Assembly: GCA_003118195.1 (NCBI GenBank)
Contig: BEXV01000637.1
Location: 52,731 to 63,578 of the forward strand
Source of the DNA: Hemicentrotus pulcherrimus
Lineage: Eukaryota; Echinodermata; Echinoidea; Camarodonta; Strongylocentrotidae
Direction of reading: 5' to 3'
DNA: 10,848 nucleotides
Part shown: in pieces, positions 1-6,929 of the stretch
How the letters are laid out: each line of letters starts with the position of its first letter
Position numbering within the stretch: position 1 is the first letter of the stretch
Translations under genes and position numbers: made by a program
The notes under the pieces: generated by a model
What the model was told of the DNA's origin: nothing
Database searches by the model: none
What the model saw: the letters and a program-made list of their open reading frames with translations, nothing else

Positions 1-36
<36 letters not shown>

Positions 37-112
37 TACTACTACTATTACTATTACTTCTACTACTATTACTAATACTAGACTATTACCGCTGTTACTA
101 CTACACTATTGT
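1..112. repeat. (CTA)n trinucleotide microsatellite, decaying to the right
   Basis: The first ~36 bases are an uninterrupted CTA repeat. After that the array decays through CTATA, ATTACT and ACTAAT variants to about position 112. It begins at the window edge, so its true length is unknown. The degradation is one-sided, with a clean core on the left and diverged copies on the right, as expected when slippage keeps the core homogeneous while an edge drifts. No open reading frame or gene is associated with it. Confidence 0.95.
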
Positions 113-692
113 TTCTACCTGTCTTATTTTTCTATTTTGTTAAACCCACCCGCTCTTTCGGAAAATATTATAAAAAGCGAATATTTTAAAACTCACTGTT
201 ATGTCAGCTGAAATATAAGGTTGAGAACAGTGCATAGTCGACAGTGATGTATGATCCATATCTGATGAGGAAACATTAATCCCTCATCCATCGTTCATCA
301 CCATACAATTGTTACTGCACACACAGCAATCTCAGTTTGGTGTACATAAAGTGTTTGCTTTCACGGATAAAGCGGTATCAAAATACCTTATACAATTCTC
401 GATACATACTTGAAAACGAAATCACTTTCCATGATCGAGTACAATATTCCTCTTTTTACGACTGTATGATCATTTTGTACGATGTTTCCCTTGTCAGCAG
501 AATTATCATTGCCGCGAAACGAAGTACACATACTTTTTGTTTTACTTTTAGGTTCAGTATTAATTAGAGCATGATATTCCATTTTCAACAAAATGTTACA
601 ATATTTTGAAATTGTCATATTAACTGAATGTAATTGGAAACAATCGATATTTCAAGACGTTATTCTAACTGTATAATATGGAGGGATGTTAT

Positions 693-735
693 GAACAACC
701 AGGGATTGTTTAACTCTCATATCCCTGGAACAACC
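693..735. repeat. Small stem-loop combined with a direct repeat
   Basis: CCAGGGAT (699-706) and ATCCCTGG (721-728) form a perfect 8-bp inverted repeat around a 14-nt loop. The sequence GAACAACC occurs on the outer left (693-700) and again on the outer right (728-735) in direct orientation. The two arrangements overlap, so the site has both hairpin and duplication character. It could be a chance structure, a transcription-factor half-site pair or the scar of a small excised element. The sequence does not decide between these. Confidence 0.4.
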
Positions 736-979
736 TGACAAAGAGTCTTGTATAATTGAGGGACCATACTCTGAGTTAGCAGCGTGTGTTATTTCAGGAT
801 AGTACACAAAAAGTGCAATTGAACGCGATTTTTCAAAAGGTTCATTCAACTATTAATCTAGCAATCTGGCACTCATTGTTATATTGATTTGTTTGCATAG
901 ATGTTGATGCTTCGCTTTAAATACCTTGATGTCTCCTTACTGGACATCGGTACAGGTGTTTTCTCTTTTAGGTTCATGA

Positions 980-1002
980 TCAAGGTCATTCATTGAAGGT
1001 CA
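980..1002 (+). promoter_or_regulatory. Possible nuclear-receptor half-site pair (AGGTCA direct repeat, 8-bp spacing)
   Basis: AGGTCA occurs at 983-988 and again at 997-1002 on the same strand, separated by 8 bp. The first lies in the extended context TCAAGGTCA (980-988), which is the consensus monomer site for ERR/SF-1 class orphan nuclear receptors. What is seen is only the motif pair. Binding and function are inferred. Such 6-mers occur by chance at a rate that makes a single pair in 10 kb weak evidence, and no promoter or gene is visible nearby. Confidence 0.2.
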
Positions 1003-2179
1003 TCCTATCCGCTTCCTGAAGACTGGATAAAATAGCACACTACTTCCCGACTTCACGCCATCTACTGTATTGACAAGTGTCAAAATCATGAGGAAACACA
1101 ATTAAATTTACTTCTTTCTTCGAAAGTGAATCTATTAATAGGCAGGCTAAGGTTTACAATAAACAGGAATTTGAATTATAACTAATTGGTTGAATGTGAT
1201 ATAATTCATTATGAGTTATTTACACTTAACTTCATTCCAAGCATGTAACCATGGTTACTACATTTTATTTCAATCAAAAGTAGAAAAGAGACCCCGGGAA
1301 TATCACAGGAAAACAATGATTAACATGAAACATCACTGTCGCAATACTGATAATAATACTGCATTTTACATAATAAAGTCTCCTTGAATGGTTGCAGCAA
1401 TGCTAAGACTTCGCGCGCTCTGTGAAGAAATACGCAGTCTCGACTCTGCCACTCCGACGACTGTTTGATGATTATCGATTGCTATCGATTGTAATCTACG
1501 GAAATCGTTATCTTTAGAGGAAAGCACACACGGCTCTGTCAATATTAATACATGGAAGAAATTACGGAGTGGATAGAATATTCATATGCAACGTAGTACA
1601 TTGTGACAAATAGACTGGGGTTGAAAATAGAGGAGAAAGTACTATATGTTCCGATGAAGGCCGTTGAGTTGTGTGAAGGTTAATTCCTGGTAAAAAGGAC
1701 AGTGTATTTTGTAACAATGAATAGCTTTTATGATCAGGAGAAAAACGATATATCATCTCGATCATTTATAATTGTCTAGTGCCAGATGATGATTACAGAA
1801 CTACATGGTATAGTCGACTTTTCTATGCAGATTGCGGGAAAGAAGGCTAAACTTTTCGAACACTCTTTTAATGCTATATTAGTTTCCTAGAATGGAACCT
1901 TATTCTGGTCATTCAGACTTTCAATAATATGCTTTTTGAAATATCCCACTTTATTCTAGATTAGTTTACTATAAAGGCTAGATTTTCCTTTAATCCAAAC
2001 AGATGCCTGACCATCATAAATAGAAAGATATTAATAATTCAGGGAACAGCAAACATACGGGGAGTTAGTGTTTATAAATAAATGCTCTGATGAATACTAA
2101 GCAGGTATATATAGGGATATATTAACAAGAAATTTGAAAATAAGAAGAGAGAAATGGGAATAGATGGATGGATATATGT

Positions 2180-2220
<41 letters not shown>

Positions 2221-2333
2221 CGGAGAGAGAGGGACAGAGAGACAGAGAGAGAGAGAGAGAGACGGAGAGAGAGGGACAGAGAGACAGAGAGAGAGAGGGG
2301 GACAGAGAGAGAGAGAGAGACAGACAGAGAGAC
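2180..2333. repeat. GA-rich tract with AGAGAC interruptions
   Basis: A (GA)n run of about 25 bases opens the tract. It is followed by GA repeats punctuated by GACGG, GGGACAGAGAGACAG and CAGACAG variants. Nearly every base on the plus strand is a purine. The open frames here on both strands (poly RE/RQ/RD one way, poly SL the other) come from the repeat and are not genes. Long homopurine tracts of this kind can adopt triplex (H-DNA) structure and bind GAGA-type factors; that is family knowledge, not shown here. Confidence 0.93.
2219..2302 (+). repeat. 42-bp tandem duplication inside the GA tract
   Basis: A unit starting GACGGAGAGAGAGGGACAG at 2219 recurs at 2261, giving a 42-bp period. The first 37 bases of the two copies are identical, and then the second copy changes to GGG. 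Because 42 is divisible by three, the duplicated block stays open in several frames and gives repeated 14-residue peptides, which explains the spurious open frames. This is a nascent two-copy minisatellite within a microsatellite, probably from slippage or unequal exchange. Confidence 0.85.
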
Positions 2334-2723
2334 ATGATGTGGTGAGGGGAGGAAGAGAAGGAAATGCAAATGTTGTAAAAGCAAGAGAATCAGAAGAAAG
2401 AAATGAAGGGCAGAAAAAAGAGTCATCTTTTCAAAAACATTGACATCAATTTGGGTGAGGTGTAGGCATGACCGGTGTGTGGAGGTATACTTCATCGGAC
2501 AGGACATAACTTAATTTGTGAATGGGGTGCGAATGAGATGGAGTAGGGGCGAATGCAATCGAGAGAGAGGAAAATGTTCATCAACTATCATTCTTTAGCC
2601 GCGATGCTAACACCAAAATGTCAACACAGTGCAGGAATGACATTTGTGACAATCGAAGCTAACCGGGTTTAGTCTATTAGCGGCTTGCATGAAAGGAACA
2701 TCGGTCATAGTAGACGCATAATA
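2334..2723. other. Spacer between the two GA tracts, no gene seen
   Basis: This 390-bp spacer is moderately purine-rich at its left end and otherwise unremarkable. The open frames crossing it are extensions of low-complexity frames from the flanking GA tracts and show no domain. No terminal inverted repeats or tRNA-like boxes are visible. Confidence 0.6.
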
Positions 2724-2882
2724 CAGGAAGGAAGGAGTGGGGGAGGGCCAGAGGGGGAAGGGGGAATTTGGTAGGGAGGGTGAGAGTGAGAGAGAGTGTG
2801 TGTGTGAAAAGAAAGAGAGAGGGGAGGGAGATGGGGATATAAAGGAAAGAGACAACGAGAGAGAGAGAGAGAGAGAGACAGA

Positions 2883-2918
<36 letters not shown>

Positions 2919-2931
2919 CAGAGAAGGAGGC
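2724..2931. repeat. Second purine-rich GA tract with a short GT run
   Basis: The tract begins with GGAAGGAAGGAGTGGGGGAGG-type purine sequence, passes through a (GT)5 stretch near 2797-2806 and continues as GAGAGA with GACAGAGA interruptions to 2931. It uses the same AGAGAC vocabulary and the same strand as the tract at 2180-2333. The two may derive from one another or simply share slippage behaviour. The open frames over it on both strands are low-complexity by-products and are not annotated as genes. Confidence 0.92.
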
Positions 2932-3960
2932 AGATACAACGATGGAACAAAACAAAAAAAGACATATTGGAAGGAAAATAAGGGCACCGGCATGTCACGA
3001 TGGGAATCTGATTAAGACTACACAAATTAGGAGGGCACTGGATAGGTGAAGAAGAAGAAGGAGAATAAGAGAGAAACATAACATCTGGCTCATCATTCAG
3101 AGTACAAAATATACACTGGCCTCACAAAAATATCATTCAACCTCCCTCCCACATGATAAGAATATAATCGCTGAGCTATCCCGAGTATGGGCTTAATGGA
3201 TAAGTGTCAATCTTTCATGTGTAGTCACAGTACTTGCTGGAAATAGAAACCAATTTATTGATATATGATAATATTAGATCGGTTCAAATTGGTTTAAATG
3301 GGGCGGGTTTGAAAGTAATCGTGGTGTAACTGAACAATTACACGTCGAATTGCCTGTATATAGCTCGAAAGCTTCTGAATAATGCGGTAACAATTAAATT
3401 AAATCTCAACAACCCGTTTGCAAAGTAGGATCACGTTCGAACATCGCCCTGTTAAATTGAACTAAATTCCACTAATCTGCTTTATTACGACAATAAAATG
3501 ATATCGTACTCGTCATTTGATCATCCGCCTCTCACAAGTCTTATTCCGGCAGTTAATGACAATTTCATGACGTTAGTGAAATTGATATCAACATAAATAA
3601 TTACTTTCACTTTCAAATCATTTCACAAACAGTAGCTTGCTGTAGTCTTGTCTATTTCCGCGGGGAGTATAACATGACATGTTTGTCAGCTTTTGATTAA
3701 TAATAGGAATACAATAATATATCACAAATGTTAATCGAATAGTTGTTTATAACTTAGAACCAAGGCTCTTGCTTTTTTGTAAATATTATGTTATATAATT
3801 CTTCATCTTTTAATTAGTGTAAAATACCAAAGCTTTGTATATAAGCACAGAACATATTTACCCTAGATGTAGAATAGTTTGTAGCTTAGGTATGTATTCA
3901 ATAGCTATTGATATTTATTCATTACATTCTCATTTATTGCTGTGATACTTTTTGTGTGTT
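2932..3960. other. AT-rich gene-free stretch
   Basis: No gene is supportable here. Small structures include a (GAA)n run of about five units at 3048-3063 and a perfect 8-bp inverted repeat, CAATTTCA (3560-3567) and TGAAATTG (3577-3584), around a 9-nt loop. The sequence becomes very AT-rich toward 3700-3960. A faint tRNA-like box A is discussed among the rejected items. Confidence 0.6.
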
Positions 3961-4110
3961 AGTGGTACTAGACACGATTAGCATTAAATGCTATTTTCTA
4001 GTCCCATTTATCCTTTCAATGTTAATTAATCATTCACATTTGACTGTTATATTGATGTACTTTTTGTTTTGGATAATAAACTTCAAACTCAAACTCAACT
4101 CAAACTCAAT
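3961..4110 (+). mobile_element. Probable decayed non-LTR retrotransposon 3' end with CAAACT tail
   Basis: Three signals line up on the plus strand. First comes a stem-loop region with ACTAGA (3967-3972) pairing TCTAGT (3997-4002) and an inner TAGCATT (3979-3985) pairing AATGCTA (3987-3993). An AATAAA follows at 4075-4080. Immediately after it is a short tandem tail made of CAAACT and CAACT units (4084-4109). LINEs of the CR1/L2 type often end in a conserved structured 3' UTR and short tandem repeats rather than a long poly(A). Only the 3' end is recognisable. I see no reverse transcriptase reading frame upstream, so this would be a 5'-truncated, dead copy. The 5' boundary is unknown, and a simple repeat next to a chance hairpin is the alternative. 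Confidence 0.45.
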
Positions 4111-4116
4111 GTTATG

Positions 4117-4140
4117 AATACTTCATATTAATACTTCATA
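4117..4140 (+). repeat. 11-bp direct repeat AATACTTCATA x2
   Basis: AATACTTCATA occurs at 4117-4127 and 4130-4140 with a 2-bp spacer. It lies just after the putative retrotransposon tail. It could be a small local duplication. It is not an obvious target-site duplication, because both copies are on the same side of the tail. Confidence 0.6.
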
Positions 4141-4255
4141 CAAGCCTTAAAGTAGAACCCTAATAAAATCAAATATTTGATGGACTAGATTACATTGTTC
4201 AGCCTTTCCCGCACATAGTCTCTACAAATATAACGAGTGAATACCCCACTAGCGG

Positions 4256-4412
4256 TCACGTGATCTGAAAAACGCTCGCCAGACCACTGAACATGGCCAG
4301 TCTCATCGGTTTTCGGTCTCATGGGGTCGATGGCCTAATAGGGTCTCGTTCTCATTCACTCTCGGGCACGTGGGTTAGCCAGTCACAAAGTGGAAATAGT
4401 GGGAACGTGCCC
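4256..4412. promoter_or_regulatory. GC-richer patch with two CACGTG E-boxes and an inverted repeat
   Basis: TCACGTGA (4256-4263) is a palindrome containing a canonical E-box. A second CACGTG is at 4367-4372. The second E-box sits in GGGCACGT (4364-4371), which is exactly mirrored by ACGTGCCC (4405-4412) across 33 bp. E-boxes of this type are bound by bHLH-zip factors such as USF, MYC/MAX or MITF/TFE families; that is family knowledge. The surrounding patch is less AT-rich than its neighbours. This could be a cis-regulatory element, or simply a decayed repeat with an internal hairpin. No transcription start or exon is identifiable beside it. Confidence 0.3.
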
Positions 4413-4465
4413 AAACATCAACATTTTATTTTATGAGGAAATAATATTTGATTTTTGATGGTTTG

Positions 4466-4492
4466 GGATGTTCGACGTGTACTCAGCTGAAT
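4466..4492 (+). repeat. 27-bp dispersed repeat, copy 1
   Basis: The 27 bases here, starting GGATGTTCGACG and ending CAGCTGAAT, recur in the same orientation at 8665-8691 with no mismatch apart from an N. Alignment outside the 27 bp fails on both sides. Such a match is not expected by chance in a 10-kb window. It is most likely a conserved core of a repeat family or an assembly or cloning artefact. Confidence 0.85.
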
Positions 4493-5170
4493 CTACAAAG
4501 CTCACTCCCAGAATCGTTGAGTCCTGTATGTACATTATGTTATTTAACGGTCACACTGAGTGTGATGCGATTGATAATGGACGGTTGCATCTTTGAATAG
4601 CTGGGTCGAATAAAACCTCCTCCATTATCGCCATTAGATGTTAGAATGTGATTCATAATAAAATACAAAATTACAATGTATACCACGAGGAACACAAGTT
4701 GTCCATACACAATTCTCAATTCAAACTAGTCGAAAGTGTAACCATTTTCATTACACAGTCATGGATTATCTTTGATCGCGCATTCGATGCCAAGCATACA
4801 AGTCATTTCGTATTCATGGATTGATTTTATAATTGTAATTGTGCAATTGTGTTCTGTAATGTGTGCATGTTTTTAATCTGTAAAACTAAAATAGTTCAGC
4901 CATCTGTCTGCTAAGATTTTAATAAATCTGGAATCTTAAATACATTTTATTTCATCTGGGTCGATAATAACAATAGGTGGAGTGAAGCCTTGGCCATGCT
5001 AAAGAGAAGCACATGGGATTTTGCTTTAGCTGATATTTAAACCGTTTACCTCCAAGTGTGCGCTTTTAAAATGGCGACTGGCCGGAATACTCCCCAAGGA
5101 GTTGAGAATGTACATACATATTTTTTACGGGTAAGCCTGAATCGGATGACCGGGGTGACAAACATATCTT

Positions 5171-5238
5171 TAAAGCGCTTAGGCAAGCATGGTTGCATCG
5201 ATGTATTGGGCGCTATATAAAATCAGAATACTAATGTT
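5171..5238 (+). mobile_element. Retroelement (LINE or SINE) 3' tail with GCGC stem
   Basis: AGCGC at 5174-5178 pairs with GCGCT at 5210-5214 and is followed directly by ATATAAAA and an AT-rich stretch containing TTATTAA. The layout AAAGCGCTT, loop, GGGCGCTATATAAA, then ATT-type repeats is a recurrent 3'-end structure of non-LTR retrotransposons and derived SINEs in marine invertebrates, as I recall it. A second, independent example is at 10631-10698. Here the tail repeat is short and decayed. The upstream body, perhaps from about 5060, has no recognisable coding sequence. The element ends close to the left edge of the large hairpin. Confidence 0.55.
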
Positions 5239-5287
5239 ATTAATCAATAGACCAGAGGCAGAGGCACATCCACATTCGACTACATTT

Positions 5288-5465
5288 CGTAATGTGACCA
5301 CATTTATATTTAAGTGCCTCGATACGTATGATTTCATCACTATAAACATGACGGCCAAAGAAAGAGGACAACATATACGGTTCCTCATTCTATCCCCGAC
5401 AATTGCTGTGGTAGACAAAGGAACATCCCTTCACTGATAATATGTAAAAATATGTAAAACCGGTG
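5288..5465 (-). repeat. Left arm of the hairpin (shortened copy)
   Basis: This arm is the minus-oriented copy of the repeat family also seen at 5479-5840 and, in part, at 6720-6780. It lacks about 170 bp internal to the right arm and a further dozen bases near GTGCCTCG. Upstream of 5288 the similarity fades into the retroelement tail at 5171-5238, so the arm's outer boundary is uncertain by tens of bases. Confidence 0.85.
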
Positions 5466-5478
5466 TCACACGCATATT

Positions 5479-5840
5479 CACCCGTTCTACATAATGTTTA
5501 CATAATAGCAGTGAAGGGATGTTCCTTTGTCTACCACAACAATGGTTGAGGGTAGAATGAAGAACTGTATATTTTGTCCTCTTTCTTTGTTCGTCATGTT
5601 CATAGTGCATTTACCTGTTACGAAAAATTATATTTCAATATGCAGAATGCAAATCGCATATAGATCGTGTTGTTAGGTAAGGCAAGCTAAAATATCTGTC
5701 CTATACCTACATGAAGCAAAAACCTATGTATACAATTCGAATTCGGATTTTTGAGATACATTTATTTGTAACCGGTGAATGAAACAATTCGTATCGAGGC
5801 ACTTCACAAAGGTCTATGAATAAATTTGGTTACATTACGA
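5479..5840 (+). repeat. Right arm of the hairpin (longer copy)
   Basis: The inner part (5479-5607) matches the left arm only. The outer part (5628-5840) is also the start of the direct repeat unit B, which has a second copy at 6584. The arm therefore belongs both to the inverted repeat and to the direct duplication, showing that one sequence family has been copied at least three times within 2 kb. Confidence 0.85.
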
Positions 5841-5856
5841 GAATAATCTACTGAGA

Positions 5857-5911
5857 ATGACAGACGTGATTAACAATAGAGGGATTTCTAAACCTTTTAC
5901 ACTCCCTTTAA
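5857..5911 (+). repeat. Left flank of the insertion site in unit B
   Basis: This flank, GAGAATGACAGAC followed by CCTTTTAC and CCCTTTAA, matches unit C around 6794-6855. In unit C the CCCTTTAATAAG sequence is continuous. Here it is split after TTAA by the 623-bp element and resumes at 6535. This local comparison is what defines the insertion point. Confidence 0.75.
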
Positions 5912-6104
5912 AGGGCCACTTTAACCAGAACGGGCTAAAAATGATTTTAAAAAAGACATGTAAAATATTTTTAACGGAGATTCCGAACATGGCAACGATT
6001 TTGTTAAAAAAATCAACAATATTTCTGGAGTCAAGCTTTAAAAATAACGACTCAGAACGCTCAGAAAAAAACGCAGTTTCTGAGCTGTATTGAGCAACTG
6101 TTTA

Positions 6105-6112
6105 TGACGTCA
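6105..6112. promoter_or_regulatory. CRE-type palindrome TGACGTCA inside the MITE (site 1)
   Basis: TGACGTCA is the full palindromic consensus for CREB/ATF bZIP factors. A second copy lies 210 bp away in the same element. Occupancy is not shown. The interest is that the motif is carried by a mobile element. Confidence 0.4.
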
Positions 6113-6314
6113 CTGCAGGTGCCTATCCGGTGAAAGGGTGGGTGGTTTAGGCATTAAAATGTATTTTAAAAGGCAAACTATGATATTGATTGGAACAAAA
6201 AAGAAATTTATCCGACAAAATAAAATTCACTTGATAATCCCAGTACGTTTCTGTCAATGTTATCATTCCTAATGTAAGATCCTTAATTTTAGGTAAAATC
6301 GGACATGACCGCAA

Positions 6315-6344
6315 TGACGTCAAATGCGTCATCAAGGCCACGTG
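6315..6344. promoter_or_regulatory. Second TGACGTCA plus CACGTG cluster inside the MITE
   Basis: TGACGTCA occupies 6315-6322 and is followed by a half-site TGCGTCAT (6325-6332) and an E-box CACGTG at 6339-6344, all within 30 bp. bZIP and bHLH-zip proteins bind these motifs in animals. In this window the cluster is the densest set of consensus sites. Whether it acts as an enhancer or is only a property of the element's sequence cannot be told here. Confidence 0.4.
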
Positions 6345-6583
6345 ACCGTATTACCCTTTTTTTTCAAGGGGCGTAGCCCAGCAAGCGTGAGAACTCTAAA
6401 AAAAAGAAAGATGGTTATCATCATTTGTTTGTCAATTTAGAGATTTTCTGAAAGATCAGAGGCTGGAATATTAATAAGTAGAGGTGAATTCATGTTTTGA
6501 AAGGCTATGCTATTGAATTTCATAGAGTGGCCCTTTAATAACAAACGATGAAGAAACGCTATCCAAGCTGGAGCTCGATCGCC

Positions 6584-6929
6584 TTATATTGCAATATTTA
6601 GAACAAAAATTGCAAATATTACGTGTATCTAGGTAGAGCAAGCTATTTGTTTGTCCTACCTAGCAGTTAATGTATGAACTCGAATTCTGACTATTTAGAT
6701 ACATTAATCCGTAAACAGGTGAATGAAATCATTCGTTTCGAGGAGCTTCAAAGGCATATGGATAAATTTGGTTACATTCCGAAAATAGTATATTGAGAAT
6801 GACAGACATGAGAAACGATACAGGGCTGTGCAGCCTTTTACTTGCCCTTTAATAAGAACCGACATTATACAGTAGTGTTTGGAAGGAAGCCGATGAAGAA
6901 ACGCAACCCATAGCTGAAGCTCGATCGCC
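6584..6929 (+). repeat. Direct repeat unit C, with empty TTAA site
   Basis: This 346-bp unit directly abuts unit B: B ends CTCGATCGCC and C begins TTATATTGCAATAT. It is diverged from B by substitutions and small indels, but collinear. The TTAA that holds the MITE in B is intact here (CCCTTTAATAAG near 6850-6861). It also has about 33 bp between that site and GATGAAGAAACGC that B lacks. It ends at the same GCTCGATCGCC motif as B, which supports a tandem arrangement. Confidence 0.82.

Larger units (their letters stand above)
113..2179. other. Gene-free AT-rich sequence
   Basis: I see no supportable gene in this 2-kb stretch. The open frames at 337-567 and 388-618 overlap antiparallel, have no recognisable domain and look like chance. 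The frames at 652-849 and 1562-1765 are similar. Local structure includes a stem-loop at 699-728, paired AGGTCA sites at 983-1002 and a short tandem of ATCGATTG near 1475-1491. The base composition and lack of codon-like texture suggest intergenic or intronic DNA. Confidence 0.7.
4141..5170. other. Gene-free region containing the E-box patch and one copy of a 27-bp repeat
   Basis: No reading frame of note lies in this kilobase. It contains the GC-richer patch at 4250-4412, the 27-bp repeat at 4466-4492 and a small palindrome, TCACACT/AGTGTGA, at 4551-4565. Its right end (about 5060-5170), with an ACTCC/GGAGT mini-hairpin near 5089-5102, may be the upstream part of the retroelement whose tail is at 5171-5238. 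I cannot place that boundary. Confidence 0.55.
5288..5840. repeat. Long imperfect inverted repeat (snap-back) with 13-nt loop
   Basis: The left arm 5288-5465 is the reverse complement of the right arm 5479-5840, with a loop of only 13 nt (5466-5478). The best-matched segment is 5338-5436 against 5509-5607: 88 of 99 positions pair without gaps, including 30 consecutive perfect pairs ending at CACTG/CAGTG. The 29-30 bp next to the loop also pair, with five mismatches and one gap. The outer segment (GTGCCTCGATACG on the left and its complement on the right) pairs again after a ~170-bp stretch (about 5608-5777) that is absent from the left arm. GTG at both edges of the missing stretch suggests a microhomology deletion. 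A transcript could fold into a ~100-bp duplex. The antiparallel open frames inside the arms are mirror images and not genes. Confidence 0.9.
5908..6538. mobile_element. TTAA-flanked MITE-like element including its target duplication
   Basis: The element proper is 5912-6534 (623 bp). It starts AGGGCCACT and ends AGTGGCCCT, a perfect 9-bp terminal inverted repeat with two more matches just inside, flanked by TTAA at 5908-5911 and 6535-6538. Counting the TTAA, 13 bp pair perfectly. Unit C preserves an uninterrupted CCCTTTAATAAG site, which supports a TTAA target duplication. TTAA duplication on insertion is the hallmark of the piggyBac superfamily; assignment of this element to it is inference. 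There is no transposase frame: the longest open frame over it (5857-6093) starts outside the element and has no domain. The interior has AT-rich ends and an 8-bp inverted repeat, CTCAGAAA/TTTCTGAG, at 6060-6084. It is thus a non-autonomous MITE that would need a transposase supplied in trans. Confidence 0.82.
5628..6583 (+). repeat. Direct repeat unit B, interrupted by a TTAA element
   Basis: Without the inserted element and one TTAA copy, this unit is about 329 bp (5628-5911 plus 6539-6583). It begins TTATATTTCAATAT and ends CTCGATCGCC. It aligns over its whole length with unit C. Shared blocks include AGGTA(A/G)(G/A)GCAAGCTA, GGTGAATGAAA, ATAAATTTGGTTACATT, GAGAATGACAGAC, CCTTTTAC, GATGAAGAAACGC and GCTCGATCGCC. 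It lacks about 33 bp that unit C has after the TTAA site. No gene is encoded. It may be a piece of a larger unidentified repeat. Confidence 0.85.

Noticed and set aside
2072..2507. Long open frames on both strands over the first GA tract
   Set aside because: They are strings of Arg/Glu or Ser/Leu produced by the GA/CT repeat and its 42-bp duplication, with no domain or non-repetitive core.
2607..3079. Overlapping 92-128 residue frames over the second GA tract
   Set aside because: Low-complexity translation of a microsatellite in several frames at once. Real coding sequence favours one frame.
3188..3299. tRNA-like box A (TGGGCTTAATGGATAAG) with a box B-like GGTTCAAAT about 90 bp downstream
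   Set aside because: The box A needs an inserted base to fit, the spacing is too long for a tRNA, and no acceptor or anticodon stem can be drawn. At most it is a decayed SINE head.
5179..5437. Antiparallel frames of 79 and 82 residues
   Set aside because: They occupy the retroelement tail and left hairpin arm and share no recognisable domain. The right arm does not keep a matching frame.
5857..6093. 78-residue frame starting in unit B
   Set aside because: It crosses the boundary of the inserted element at 5912, so it is a chance fusion of two unrelated sequences and is not a transposase.
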